Source: Reticulitermes speratus
Lineage: Eukaryota > Arthropoda > Insecta > Blattodea > Rhinotermitidae
Reading direction: 5' to 3'
Length of the DNA stretch: 64,000 nt
NCBI GenBank assembly: GCA_021186555.1
Contig: JAJKFL010000005.1
Coordinates: 47,519,135-47,583,134 of the forward strand
Shown here: positions 10,811 through 21,800 of the stretch, piece by piece
Position numbering within the stretch: position 1 is the stretch's first letter
How the letters are laid out: every line of letters begins with the position of its first letter
Program-made: the position numbers and the translations under genes
The notes under the pieces: model-generated
Databases searched by the model: none
Told to the model about the DNA's origin: nothing
The model's input: only the letters and a program-made list of their open reading frames with translations

Positions 10811-12960
10811 ATGGAATCAAAATGTTTTAATGATGCTTTGGATGAACAGTTAATTAATTTAGTGAGAATGCATCCAGCACTGTACCTATCAGGTCACAAA
10901 AGTTCCAAGGATAATACGGTGCAAGGAAAACATTTGGGATGAGATTGCTCTGTCTTTGGATAGAACTGGTAATACTGTAGAATGTATTTAATTTATTTGT
11001 ATACACCTGACAGATTGGAATGGTGACAATGCATAATAATAAGAAAAATATTTTACGTTTGACTAAAAAGCTGTTGTAAGTAGTTCTGGTCACATGCTGC
11101 AGCTGCCAATTTAGAGAGTCCTCTGTGCTGCACAAATAGTGCTTGAAAGTATCTTTGATGCAGTATGCCTCATGAAATAGTATGTTACCTCCTTGTTGTA
11201 TCGAAATGTATCATCTTATCTTAGGTAGAGGGAGGTCATGCTCCTACGATGTAGTGTCTTCATGAGGGTATGGAATATGTTCATTACACAGAAGTTTATG
11301 AAGTATGCAAGCTGTCATTACATTGCTATCTACTATGTCTCAAAGAATTGCGATTGGGTTAAAAGATATTCTGAAATACTGACATTAAATACTAATTGCA
11401 TTTTCATATATTCAGGTCTGACTATGATGAAAAATGGCTTTTTGTACACCTGACTTTGACTATTCTGTACTATAAGGCCTTGTAGTGTATTTGTTAACTT
11501 ATATGCCTTGGGACCTACAATCACGTTGCAAAACTGTGGTCAATCCGGGCAGTGGCCTGGCTTCAGGAAATTCAACAGTTCCACTAAGGATAGATTTTCC
11601 TAAGACTGAGTTTGTGAATATTCCTGCAACACCTCCTTTACCATATGCACTGACATCTAGAGCCAAGAATCTGTTATTTTCATCAACTAGGGCAAGTAGC
11701 ACAATAGCAAAATAGCTTTATAGCTAAAATATAGAGACCCAGAGTGATGAGGACTGATAATTTGGATGTGCTTCTCATCTAAGTAGCTACAGCATCTGGG
11801 TAAATTCCAGTTCTAATGGAATCCTGTAGCCACTATTTGTAATAATTCCTTATTAGGAGGAGTTATTACTGTTTGCTACATTTTGGAACAAATTATTATT
11901 CTGTCTAATAGTTACACTTTTCCAGCTGTAAGTTATCTTGTACTGGAACCCTAGATGTCTGTAGCTTTCTCCAGTTGACATGAACCTAAAAGAAATAAAA
12001 TGTAAGCTTGGTCTTAAAATTATCTTTTATAACTTACAATTTTTTTCCAGTCTCAGAATGTAAAATGAGGTGGAGAACAATAAGAGACTCTTATAGAAAA
12101 ACCCAAAAGAGATTGCAGATGGGATGCAGGACAAAATCAAAGTACAACACTGAGAATTTGATATTTCTGGAGAGAATGTAAGTATGTATGTATATAAAAT
12201 ATATATTTATGTTCTGTTTGCAGAAACAAAATGCAGACTGTAATTATGTTCATTAACAAATTTCAATTTGTCATCTTCAGATTTCATGACTTGATTTAGT
12301 GAACTGTTGAAATCTCTTAACTTATTTTTAAAAAATGCTCTGAAGGTGGTGATGTGAGCGCAATTTTTCAATAAGGTGATGTGAGCGCAATTTTTCAATA
12401 ATTTCAGAACAAAGTACAGTCTTGAAGAATCAATTGGCCCATCTCAGAATGAACCCAATGAAGTAATCGGTCAAGGAAACTCTGAACTACCAGATATTGC
12501 TGTAGAAGTCGAAACTGGAACTGTTGATAGAGACAGCAAAAACCATGTTTATAATCAGGAAAACAGAGGAGATGATCATGGTACAGAAAGAGACGAGACT
12601 GTCATAAATAGAGGATTTCAAAGATCAGAAACACTCAGCAAAGTGAGTAGAAGTTTGAAACCAGTTACGCAAAGGAAGAAGAGACCAAAACTTGTGAAAG
12701 AAAAAACTCTTGAAGAAGTAAAGAAAGGGCCTGAAGATCGAAAGATAGCTTCAAAAGGTTTACTGTCGGAGGAAAAATTTGACACTGCTGAGCATCCTGT
12801 TGAGATGTTTTTTAGAAGTATGGCAAAAATAGTGATGACTTTTCCTCCTCATTTGATAGCTGAAACACGAAATAAAGTATGTAGTATTATTTCAGAAATG
12901 GAGCTTCGCTCATTAGCAGAGCAAAATGTCCCGGGGTTTACCAAGTGTCATAACTTGTAG
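10811..12960 (+). CDS. MADF-BESS DNA-binding protein, one frameshift in exon 1
   Basis: Three exons are supported. Exon 1 (10811-10968) starts MESKCFNDALDEQLINLVRM and, after a one-base shift near 10913-10920, reads KENIWDEIALSLDRT. Exon 2 (12051-12177) carries CKMRWRTIRDSYRKTQKRL. Exon 3 (12408-12960) is a polar linker ending with HPVEMFFRSMAKIVMTFPPH, a BESS motif, and stops at TAG. Exons 1 and 2 form a MADF (Myb/SANT-like) domain of insect transcription regulators such as Adf-1. Splice phases agree if exon 1 is one base shorter, which is why I read a single-base insertion. Expected length is about 278 residues. It is either a recent pseudogene, an accessory protein of a Harbinger-type transposon, or a real gene with an assembly error. 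Confidence 0.75.
12348..12401 (+). repeat. 27-bp perfect tandem duplication at a splice acceptor
   Basis: The 27 bases at 12348-12374 are repeated exactly at 12375-12401, ending a few bases before the acceptor AG of MADF-BESS exon 3. The duplication doubles the branch-point/pyrimidine region. Confidence 0.85.
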
Positions 12961-13207
12961 GTCAGTTTCACATCAGCAAAACTTAACAACTCTTAAAAGC
13001 AATTTATTTTGCCCATTTTCCACAGTATAATAATGATCAATTGAGGTAATTCTTCTTACTGTAAAAATAGATTTACTCCACAAAGAAAATTGTTGCAATT
13101 ATGGTTGGTGCAAAACCCAGAAATTTATGTAGAGCTTTGTACATAATAATAATGCAAGGAATAAATACCATTTTTATAGACCAGTTCCTAACCTTGCATG
13201 TTTTCAG

Positions 13208-13363
13208 AAAAATACATTCTTTGCTAACCTCAAAATACTTGACAATCTACCATGTAGTCCATTGAAGGAACGGGTCCAGTTTAAAGTAGCATTAAGAACA
13301 TATGTAAATACACACTCCTTTTACTCTGTTGGTAAATTTATAATGTTTAAAGAAGCCTCGTAA
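13208..13363 (+). mobile_element. LINE reverse-transcriptase C-terminal fragment
   Basis: A frame open for 51 codons to TAA 13361-13363 contains FFANLKILDNLPC and VALRTYVNTHSFYSVGKF. It is the same C-terminal signature as at 10150 but in longer form. The 3' flank to about 13500 also matches that copy. The upstream RT domain is not visible. Confidence 0.7.
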
Positions 13364-13870
13364 CCTTATTATAAGCTATATATAATGGGTTTGGTGTAGC
13401 ATGTGAATTATTTATAATATTTTTCTATTCTACTGCATTGTATGTTTTGCATTTTATGACTTGTTACACTTCCTATTGTCATACTGACCAACTTTCAGAT
13501 CAACAGAATTGCGTGCGTTGATGCGCATGTGTGTAAAAGTGACAAATTTGAACACAAATGTCTGTAATTGAAAGATATTTCTCACTGAAGATTTCCCGCT
13601 CTGATCTGTATTTAAGCATTATGAATGTGAAGTGTTGTCTGTGTTCACGTAGTTTGAGTTGCTGTAAATGAAATCTTTGTAGTTTAAATTACTTTACAGG
13701 AATTCTGACACAGTGAGAATTTTCGTGTAATGGATACAAGTGACATGAAACTGTTGAGATCAGTTCACATGCACACACTTTTATCCAGAGGTGGAGAAGT
13801 TTCTCTGCAATGTCAGGATTGCATATTTATTCATTTTTTTTTTTCTTTTTATTTTAGACATCCCATTGTG

Positions 13871-14770
13871 TTTCCATAAATTACAGCATAGTTACCAATT
13901 TACCAACAACACAACTAATTCTGATTTTATTATTTTACACAGATATATGGCTACATTTCATATTAGTATCACCGTGCATCTTTATGAATTAATAAATTTA
14001 TAACCAACTGATACACAATTGAACCACTTTTATTGTAGTATTATATTATTATATTATATATTATTATAGGGGCGTATAATAATATAGACGCTACAATAAA
14101 AGTGGTTCAATTGTGTATCAGTTGGTTATAAATTTATTAATTTGGCTACATGTTTCAACCAGCTATATAGTCTCCCTCAGGCTGTTTAAATTCATAAAAC
14201 ATAAAAATCAAAATTATAATTGCAACATCAGGTATGGGGTCAGATTGAGATCTCAACCTTTGGTGTTATACAATGCATGTCAATAAAAATGTTTAAAAAC
14301 AATAAAATATATATAGCATTTTAGTAGTACATATTGTCAGCATTGCTGCTTATCTTCATAAAATTCAGTGGGAAAGAACCGGCTGTGGAACAATAAGACG
14401 GGGTATATAAATATTACGTTATATGCCAACATATAAACAGATATGTTTCACATACCACTATGCACCGCAACAAAAAAAAGACACCGCATTTTATGAAGAC
14501 GACAAGCATCAATGCTGATAATACTAAAATGCTATATATATTTCATTGTTTTTAAAAATTTTATTGGCATGCATTTTATAACACCAAAAACTGAGATCTC
14601 AATCTGACCCCATAACTGATGTTGCAATTATAATTTTGATTTGTATGTTTTATGTATTTAAACAGCCTGAGGAAGACCACATAGCTGGTTGAAACATGTA
14701 GCCGCATATCTGTGTAATATAATAAAATTAGAATTAGTTGTGGTGATAATAAATTGGTAACTATTCTTCA
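13871..14770. repeat. Nested inverted-repeat complex
   Basis: Two copies of one element lie in opposite orientation. The right copy (about 14495-14770) is continuous. The left copy is split into 14144-14366 and 13871-13956 by a 187-base insertion. The insertion is flanked by a 9-bp direct repeat (tggctacat at 13948-13956 and 14143-14151). Within it are perfect 52-base arms (13987-14038 and 14091-14142) around a 52-base AT-rich loop. Confidence 0.85.
14667..14703 (+). ncRNA. Hammerhead ribozyme-like motif H3 (weak stem I)
   Basis: CTGAGGA (14667-14673), stem II gacca (14675-14679) with tggtt (14686-14690), GAAA (14691-14694), palindrome acatgt, and triplet GTA before 14701. Stem I pairs only about two bases. 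The opposite-strand copy near 14150-14190 has CTGAGGG, a broken core. This is probably a decayed ribozyme of the same class as H1 and H2. Confidence 0.45.
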
Positions 14771-15785
14771 TATTTATTTAGTACTGTGATACTAGTGTGC
14801 TCACATTTTGCACTATTGTACTTGCTGTTTTACTTTCTTGTTGCACTCGCTCCTAGTTATATGTGTTTCTGTTTCATTTGTTTTATTGTATCTTGCTCAT
14901 GTAGGATGACTTGTTGCTTGTCCTGTCTGATAAGTGAATGTAGCAGTCTTACAGAACTGACTTAACAATACAAGAAACCAAACAGAAACATGTATAACAA
15001 ATAGTGTGAGTCCACAAGAAAGAAAACCAGTGAGAACAGTACTGCAAAACACAAAAACAGCGAGTGCAAATAATATGAATGACATTGTGTGTATGTTGCA
15101 GTAGTTGGCATTGACACACGTGCGTCAATAAATATTAAGTAAATAAGTGTAGGTTGTTAGTAAATGAAATGTACAAAAATAGTGAAGGTCGAATAGTAAT
15201 TGGTTTGCTTGCCGACTGACGTACCACCGTCTTCATCATTTTAGTAAATGTTGGGTGCGGGGTGGTGGCGGCCATTGGCAGCGGTGTATTAGTACCCTTT
15301 GCCGTGGAGAGATGGCAGTGAGTGGTGTAACTGCGTTGTCCATAGTAAAAATTGCGTGGTCCATGTTTTCAGATGAACAGTGCTGGTAGACGAGTATATA
15401 ATGATAGTCATTTTGATAACATTGCTATTTTGCCTGTTCTGCCCAAATACCCGTGTTTTCTATTAGCCAGTTAAAGGCAGTAAATGGATATGTATTTAAT
15501 ACTGCCTAGTAGCCCTATCGTGAATTAACACGAGTGTTTTGAAACGTACCCGGAGATGAAACCACAGTCAGCTTTAAAGTAAGCCAGGAATTAGATCCAC
15601 TGCACTACAAAGTTTGTAAAATTTGTGGATGCTGAAACTGGTAGTTACATACCGTCTACTTAATTAGAAGGGAAGAAGTCGTCCGACTGAAGCATCAGGG
15701 CCCGAAAGCTCTGAACAAGCAGTAGATCGTAACTCGGTACCTCCCAACGCGAAGTATATGTTAGCCAAGACCGTAATCTGCATTA
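14771..15785. other. Gap: intergenic
   Basis: No gene is supported. A somewhat GC-richer stretch at 15200-15420 has no exon attached that I can recognise. Confidence 0.5.
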
Positions 15786-16074
15786 CGTAGGTAAGGTAAA
15801 ACAATCCCATTACAGGCCCTTAGGGCTCCAGGAGGTCGAGGCTCCCAGGTTTTTAGACAATCGGCACATGAAGGTGGTAAGGTTGTCAGCCCTACGCACC
15901 GGCGGCCTTTATCCCACAGGAAATATTCCTGGTACCATTTCTGTTAGAGGCTGAGTCGACCCCAGGACCATAGTGCGACCGAAACGATTGTCAGTGAAAA
16001 ATTCGGGAATCGAACCCGTGACGTTCCGGTTTGTAGCGCAGTGCCTCAACCAACTGCGCCACCGCGTGCCCCGC
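15786..16074 (-). mobile_element. tRNA-derived SINE, family S2
   Basis: Read on the minus strand it starts ggggcacgcggtggcgcagt (A box) and has gggttcgattcccga as a near-perfect B box. The head resembles a tRNA over about 70 bases, after which a SINE body follows. This is the best-preserved tRNA-like head in the window. Confidence 0.8.
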
Positions 16075-16719
16075 GTTGCGTAGGTAGGCCTTGGAATATT
16101 CGGGTACCTTGTTAGCCTAAGGCGAACTGATAAACCAGAAGAAATGTTCGTTATACGTTGTTTCAGTTTCCATATCTATAGACTGGTGGCAATAACTCTC
16201 CAACTGTTTTCTTTCGTGTAAACAGTACATCGGAAAAATAAAGTATACCTACGTACAGGGAAATGGAACTTATTTACATGCTTGGGAAAACTTAAACAAT
16301 GAGATTTGACTTTGTATTATTTCGTATTGTTATTTGCAGAGGTAACGTGACTCGTTCGGTTCCTAAATTAGCAGCATTAAAATGTCCAAAGTCGACAAAT
16401 AACGGACGGAATTCCGCAGTTGGCATCCTCCCTTCTGCACACCAAAGGAATGCCAGTTTTCCTGAACAGCACGGCGCTGGCTCGTTGGGCGCGTCGCGTC
16501 ATTCAACTGTTACCAGAATTTACCAGCAAGTCATTGACCAAGCCGCGAGTTTGAGTGTGAGAATACGCCGTTCGGAGTGGCTGAACTCTTGTGAGTTCAG
16601 CGTGCTAAATACTACCCAAAGTACAAAACATGAGTAATCAATGAAACATTTGTTTTATACATGAGTATTTCTTTATTTAATGGCTTCTTATTGACTGCCA
16701 AAATTATATGCCACTCACC
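16075..16719. other. Gap: intergenic
   Basis: A 112-codon plus-strand frame (16299-16637) has no recognisable domain. I see nothing else. Confidence 0.4.
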
Positions 16720-16850
16720 TCCACCTAGCGCCGAGCTTCAGAATGCGTGGACCTATACCTCAATTCCCCGATACGTCTCCATGACGCGGTGCTTAATCAA
16801 GCGCAGGGCGACTTTGTAACCGTCGAGTGACAAAGACGCTAAAAGAAAAG
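16720..16850 (+). mobile_element. SINE S1 3' fragment
   Basis: gcgccgagcttcagaatgcg and gacctatacctcaattcccc match the 3' body of family S1. The tRNA head is absent. Confidence 0.55.
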
Positions 16851-16904
16851 GTTGTGATTTATTTTAAGAACGGCAAATAGCAGAACCCCTTTTCAGAAGC
16901 TTAC

Positions 16905-17120
16905 ATTTGCTCAGCGAATCAAGAAATTCTCCGCATTTTATGGCCCCCTAAATATTTATTAATATATTCACATGGGCCCGCCACTGGACCCTATCCTGGG
17001 CTATAAATTCAGTCCACCCCCTTCCATCTCGTTTCTTTAAATTTCGTTTCAATATACGCTCGACTATGACTGGATCTTCCAAGTAGCCTCTTTCCTTCAG
17101 GCTTTCCTGCTTAAAGGAAC
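16905..17120 (-). mobile_element. LINE C-terminal tail, copy 1 of 2
   Basis: The minus strand encodes a degraded form of the tail (KKRDGRGWTEFIAQDRVQWR) followed by the 3' tail ending near tcaagaaattctccgcattt. It is directly abutted by the 3' end of a second copy. Confidence 0.65.
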
Positions 17121-17460
17121 TAACTCCATGGAGCAGAGTGCTTCCTGAGAAGCTAACAGGTCGTCAGCTAGTCAAGAAATTCCCCGCGTTTTATGGAACC
17201 CGAAGGTTCATTACCGCACTCACAACAGCCCGCCACCTGTCCCTTTCCTGAACCATATTAATACAGTCCATGCCTCCCCATCCCACTTCTTGAATATCAA
17301 TTTTAATATTATCCTTCTATTACATCTGGGTCTTACAAGTGGTCTCTTTCCATCACTTCTCCCCACCAAAACCTTATATGCACATCTTCTGTCCCCTTTA
17401 CGTGCCACATGCCCCACCTTTCCTACCTAAATATTTTATTAATTTCTCTTTTCTTCAATA
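17121..17460 (-). mobile_element. LINE C-terminal tail, copy 2 of 2
   Basis: A 65-codon minus-strand frame begins [20 protein letters not shown] and continues with [17 protein letters not shown] and a tryptophan-rich end. I recognise this as the end of the GCETWSxT-type non-LTR reverse transcriptase. Its 3' untranslated tail (17121-17175 inverted) contains the tccatggag and agaagctaacagg blocks seen in other copies. Confidence 0.75.
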
Positions 17461-18117
17461 TGGGCCACATGCTCCAATTTCAGTTTCCGTGAGCTGATCA
17501 TCCTCAAACAATCTGACTGGGAGATTTTAAGGTATTATCCCAACATCTGAGTGTGGGGTCTAAGGAACATCGCCGAAGTGCTGTCAGGATAGCAGACCTT
17601 CGGGGCGAGCTAAGAACCACGACCAGCTATCACTACATCATAACTTGTAATGATAAACAAAGGACAGAAAAATAAATGGGGATCATATCAGTTTTTATGA
17701 TGAGTCGGATTAGAGGAACGCTAGGACAAGGCAGGAGAGTGGAGCGTCACCCGTGCAGGTGAGTCGCCTTTAGAACCCCACTAAAAATGAAACCGTAAGA
17801 CAACACATGGGAATTAGTGATTGATATATTGGAGAAAATATTTGTTTCCTAGTTCGCATTCATACGTGTCTTATAAACATAAATGGAACCATCCGTACAA
17901 AGGGGCGATACTGGCCACCACATAAAAGGCACGGAAAAGAGTCCGTGTAACATATCTGAATTATTAGAAAAATAATGCGCATTAGTAACGTGATAAATGT
18001 CGTCCTTTAGGGTAAATAAACCCATTAAATGAAGACGCCGGACTTCAGTGTTATCACACCTATAATTTAATACACTTGCATGCTATAAGTACCAAACTTC
18101 GAAGGCACCTACTGCCC

Positions 18118-18335
18118 GGGGAGCCAGGCTAGCTTAGTCGGTCCAGTAACTAGACTACGGGCTGGATGATCAGGGGTTCGAATCCCGGCGGGGCAAGGGA
18201 TTTATCTGTCTTCCAAACCGGGACGTAAAGCTGACCACTCACGTCCATCTAGTGCCGATGTTAAGAATGAGTGGAGCTATATCTCCACTTCGCCATATGC
18301 TTTCATGGCTTGCACAGGGAGCAGTTGATCCACCT
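18118..18335 (+). mobile_element. tRNA-derived SINE, family S1
   Basis: A box agcttagtcggtccagtaa and B box ggttcgaatcc (18175-18185) are intact. The body has gggacgtaaagctgaccac and gagtggagctatatctccac and ends at catggcttgcacaggga. It is the clearest short S1 copy. Confidence 0.85.
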
Positions 18336-18816
18336 TAGCACCTCTATACCAAATAGGCCTTACACTTGCAGCAAAAAAAAAATGCACGTATCTGGCGCTA
18401 AATGCTGCTTTGGAAACTTGGCAGTCCTTGCGAAACTCAAAATAGCCACTTATATGCGTAGTCATTCACGTCTTCCAAGCAACTTGAAATTAAATGTCCC
18501 GCGCAATGTAATCCATCTACATAATGTTTAGTAAGTTCTGTAACACAACCGATGACATAACTTCCTTGAATTTATATTTTACCGCTAATTTACGGAACAA
18601 TATTTAATTATATTTTATGACGTAATAGCTTGCATATAAATCGTGTGATATCTCAGTAATGTAGTTGAATAGTTCCGTCCTACTGTATGAAAGCAACTTC
18701 CTGTTTCAAATCGCACGTTTTCAAGGATAGTAACCTCACGCGAATTGGGTTAGTTGTATATTCCTGACCCGTTGTTGGTGTCACATTGATTATTGTATCA
18801 ATTTGCTCGAAGTAAT
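18336..18816 (+). promoter_or_regulatory. Presumed PSME3 upstream region and 5' UTR
   Basis: This is the interval between the S1 SINE and the PSME3 start codon. I see no TATA box at a convincing place. An ETS-like acttcctgttt occurs at 18695-18705. The assignment follows only from position. Confidence 0.3.
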
Positions 18817-21800
18817 ATGGCAGATGGAGCAACACGGAAAGTAAGTGTTTATACAGCTTATATATTCACTTTCAATCCAAGTTTATAATACGCGAAACAC
18901 TGAAACCGTTGACAGAGAAGGAAAATATCAGTTATGAATGCACCATAATTTGCAGTACTCTGTATTATCAACACGTATGTAATTACAGTGCTTACAGATA
19001 CGAATATATTAGCCAGTTCTTTCCATCGTATTAATATAGGACAGCAGATATTCTTACTGAAGTGTTTTATGCGACACAACCCATCTTCGTTTACGTGCGT
19101 GATTTTTTTGTAACAAAGTGAGGAAAGTTGATTCGTAATACTTTGAAAGAAAGGAATGTTACAACAGTAACGACACATCTGTTAAATTTGTGGGTTGACC
19201 AAAGACGCCACTGCTGTATTAAATTGAAACATTAGTCTTCTGTTTTAAGTTCTAAATCTCCCATTGTGCTGTTGTGTGGCAAGATTCTTTGTGTATTTCT
19301 GTTTGTGTCGTACATGAATAACGTTGCAGTGGAATTTCGGTTTACACCTTAACGTATTACTGCAACACTGGCTACGTTCAATTAAATTTAAATTTTCGTC
19401 TGTAAGCAATCTGGTAAATACTAGAGACCTCTAATGGATTACCGTTATTCTTCTGGAACTACAGCATTTCCATATGGTTCACTGCACTTGGTGAGCGGTC
19501 ACATAATAGAACTCAAAATTTTAACCCAATGTATTTATGCATTTTATTTAATGGACAGAACTGGCTGCATTAAGGCCAGTGTTGGGTTTGTATCTGATGG
19601 TGATGAGCATTAGGTACAAAATGCAGAAATGTTCGATCAGGTAAATAGCTATCACCTCAGGGTTGACATTCTGTCATACCCATGTCCATCTCACTGTATA
19701 CAGTGTAGTTTATATATCAAGTACTGGGCACACATTTATAGATAAACGGATTAAAAATGTGTGCACAGTGTACTACAAGTTACCTCATCTCAGTGTAGTG
19801 TTAAAGGTGATAATGAGTCAAGTTTTGCCTGCATGCCACATATGTCTCCGTGATGCGTGATTTAGGTGTGGGCAATTTTGCTTTTGGCTTTTACTGTGTT
19901 ATAAGCTGTGAGACATTGAAGTTCTCACAAGAGTGAGTACCAAGTTTCTGGTATTCTGGGATATGACACTTGGTCGATAGGTACCAGCATTGCATTTGCA
20001 GAGTAAAATAAGTTGCTGGTTCAGCCATTGGAAAGAACATCAGAATCATTAATTGTGTTTATTTGATGAGATCATAATCTATTCATTACAAGTACCAGTG
20101 ACTGATTGGAACTAGTTAATAAATTTTTGGATGCATTTACATCCCTGCAGAGTGCCTATTAAAATAGCTCTTTTGTGTGTGTTTTTCAGCTTCAACCCTT
20201 TGTACTCATTTGTTGGATGATGTCTGACTATACAGACTTGAAGTTTTACACAATTTTTGTATTTGTGGTAGTTAGGTGTAAGAAAAATGTTTGATTTAGG
20301 ATTTATGGGTATTTTTATGATCTATTTCCATGTTTATATGGAATGATCTGTAGCAGCATGATGTTTGAATGAGGTGTTATTAAAGTCATTTGGTTCAGAA
20401 GTCATTGTGAGGCAAAATATGTGTGTGGTGTAAACCTATCTTCCCTTATAATATGGGACATAGGCAAAATTGGACTTATAAAAATACATAAGAGACAAGG
20501 TACGTGGCTTTATTGTGTAAATACACTTTGTCATCTAGACTCATCCCTTTGGTGCCAAACATTATATATATATGTAGCACGCAGTGTGGGTGTCGTGTGA
20601 TATATCTGCTCATATGCAGCTCCCATTTAAATTCCAGTCTTCTTCAGATCACTATGGGCATTTAGTTCTGGCGACAAAGGGTCATACCCATTTAGAGTGC
20701 ATTTTTACTAGGGAACTATGGAAATTTGAATGTTAAGAGTGACTGAATAGTAACCTTGGATTTAGGTACAGTATTAGTGATGTCAGTGTGTTATATTGCT
20801 GATGTTCATGGAACAAGATTCTCAGGACACTTCTGATTAATCAACATGCATGTTATATAAGTGAACAACAGTCACGTCTGATACTGAAGATGGTGTTTGT
20901 CTTAGGTACAATGCCACAGCAAGTTTCCTATGAAAGTTGTGTGTTTGTGTGTGATTTTCTTGCATGTAATTTTAACATTTGTTACCAGTACCAAGTATAT
21001 TAATAATTTGCACCATTCATTCGAGGTATAATTAATTAAAGCATATTCATTCATTTTGTAGTCTGTCTTACGACAGGTCCGTATCCCCTTCCAAAGTGAG
21101 TTCTCCATTGAGTGCGATCTAGTGCTTCCTTTTTCAATTTCCAGTATCCTCTCTTTTCCTTAAGGCATATTAAGTCATCATAATTTTTCACCCATAGCAA
21201 GTGTATCTAAAGTAGTTCACTAGGACATGTAATTAGTTTTTGTAATTAATTTCCAAAATATATCCAGACTGCACGTGTTTATCCCACTGGCATGTGCAGG
21301 TACTCTTTAGTGTATCTGATTTGTTTTAAGAAACATATAAAGCACAGTTTCACCTGTTCAAAATAGGATCACCTTTACAACCTAGATCCTCTCCTTTGTC
21401 CAAACGTCAACATAATTGTGAACTTTTCCTTTGTCAGGAAGAGAGAATCAAAATTATTGTTGTGAAAGGGTTAGGGTTGTACCTCTGATGATGGTGTTAA
21501 GTAATATACCCACTGCATCTGGAGTGGAGGAAATGCCATTACCTAATTACCAGCAAATTGCGTCACTCATGTCACCAGAACTTTAATATCGTTTAATTGC
21601 TTTATCAGAACAAGGTATGCAACATACTACAGAAAATTTCAGGGTACCATGATGATAAAGGCAGCAAGTTCCGTTGAAATAATGGTACCTACAATATTTA
21701 TTGTGTAAAATTTCACATAGGATGTTTATTACATGATACAGCGGATACCCATATGTATTAGTAGATAAGTGAAGAAGTTAATGTGATGTAACTTGTAAGT

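Noticed and set aside
16299..16637. 112-codon plus-strand frame as a gene
   Set aside because: No domain, no splice context and no homologue that I recognise; length alone is not enough.
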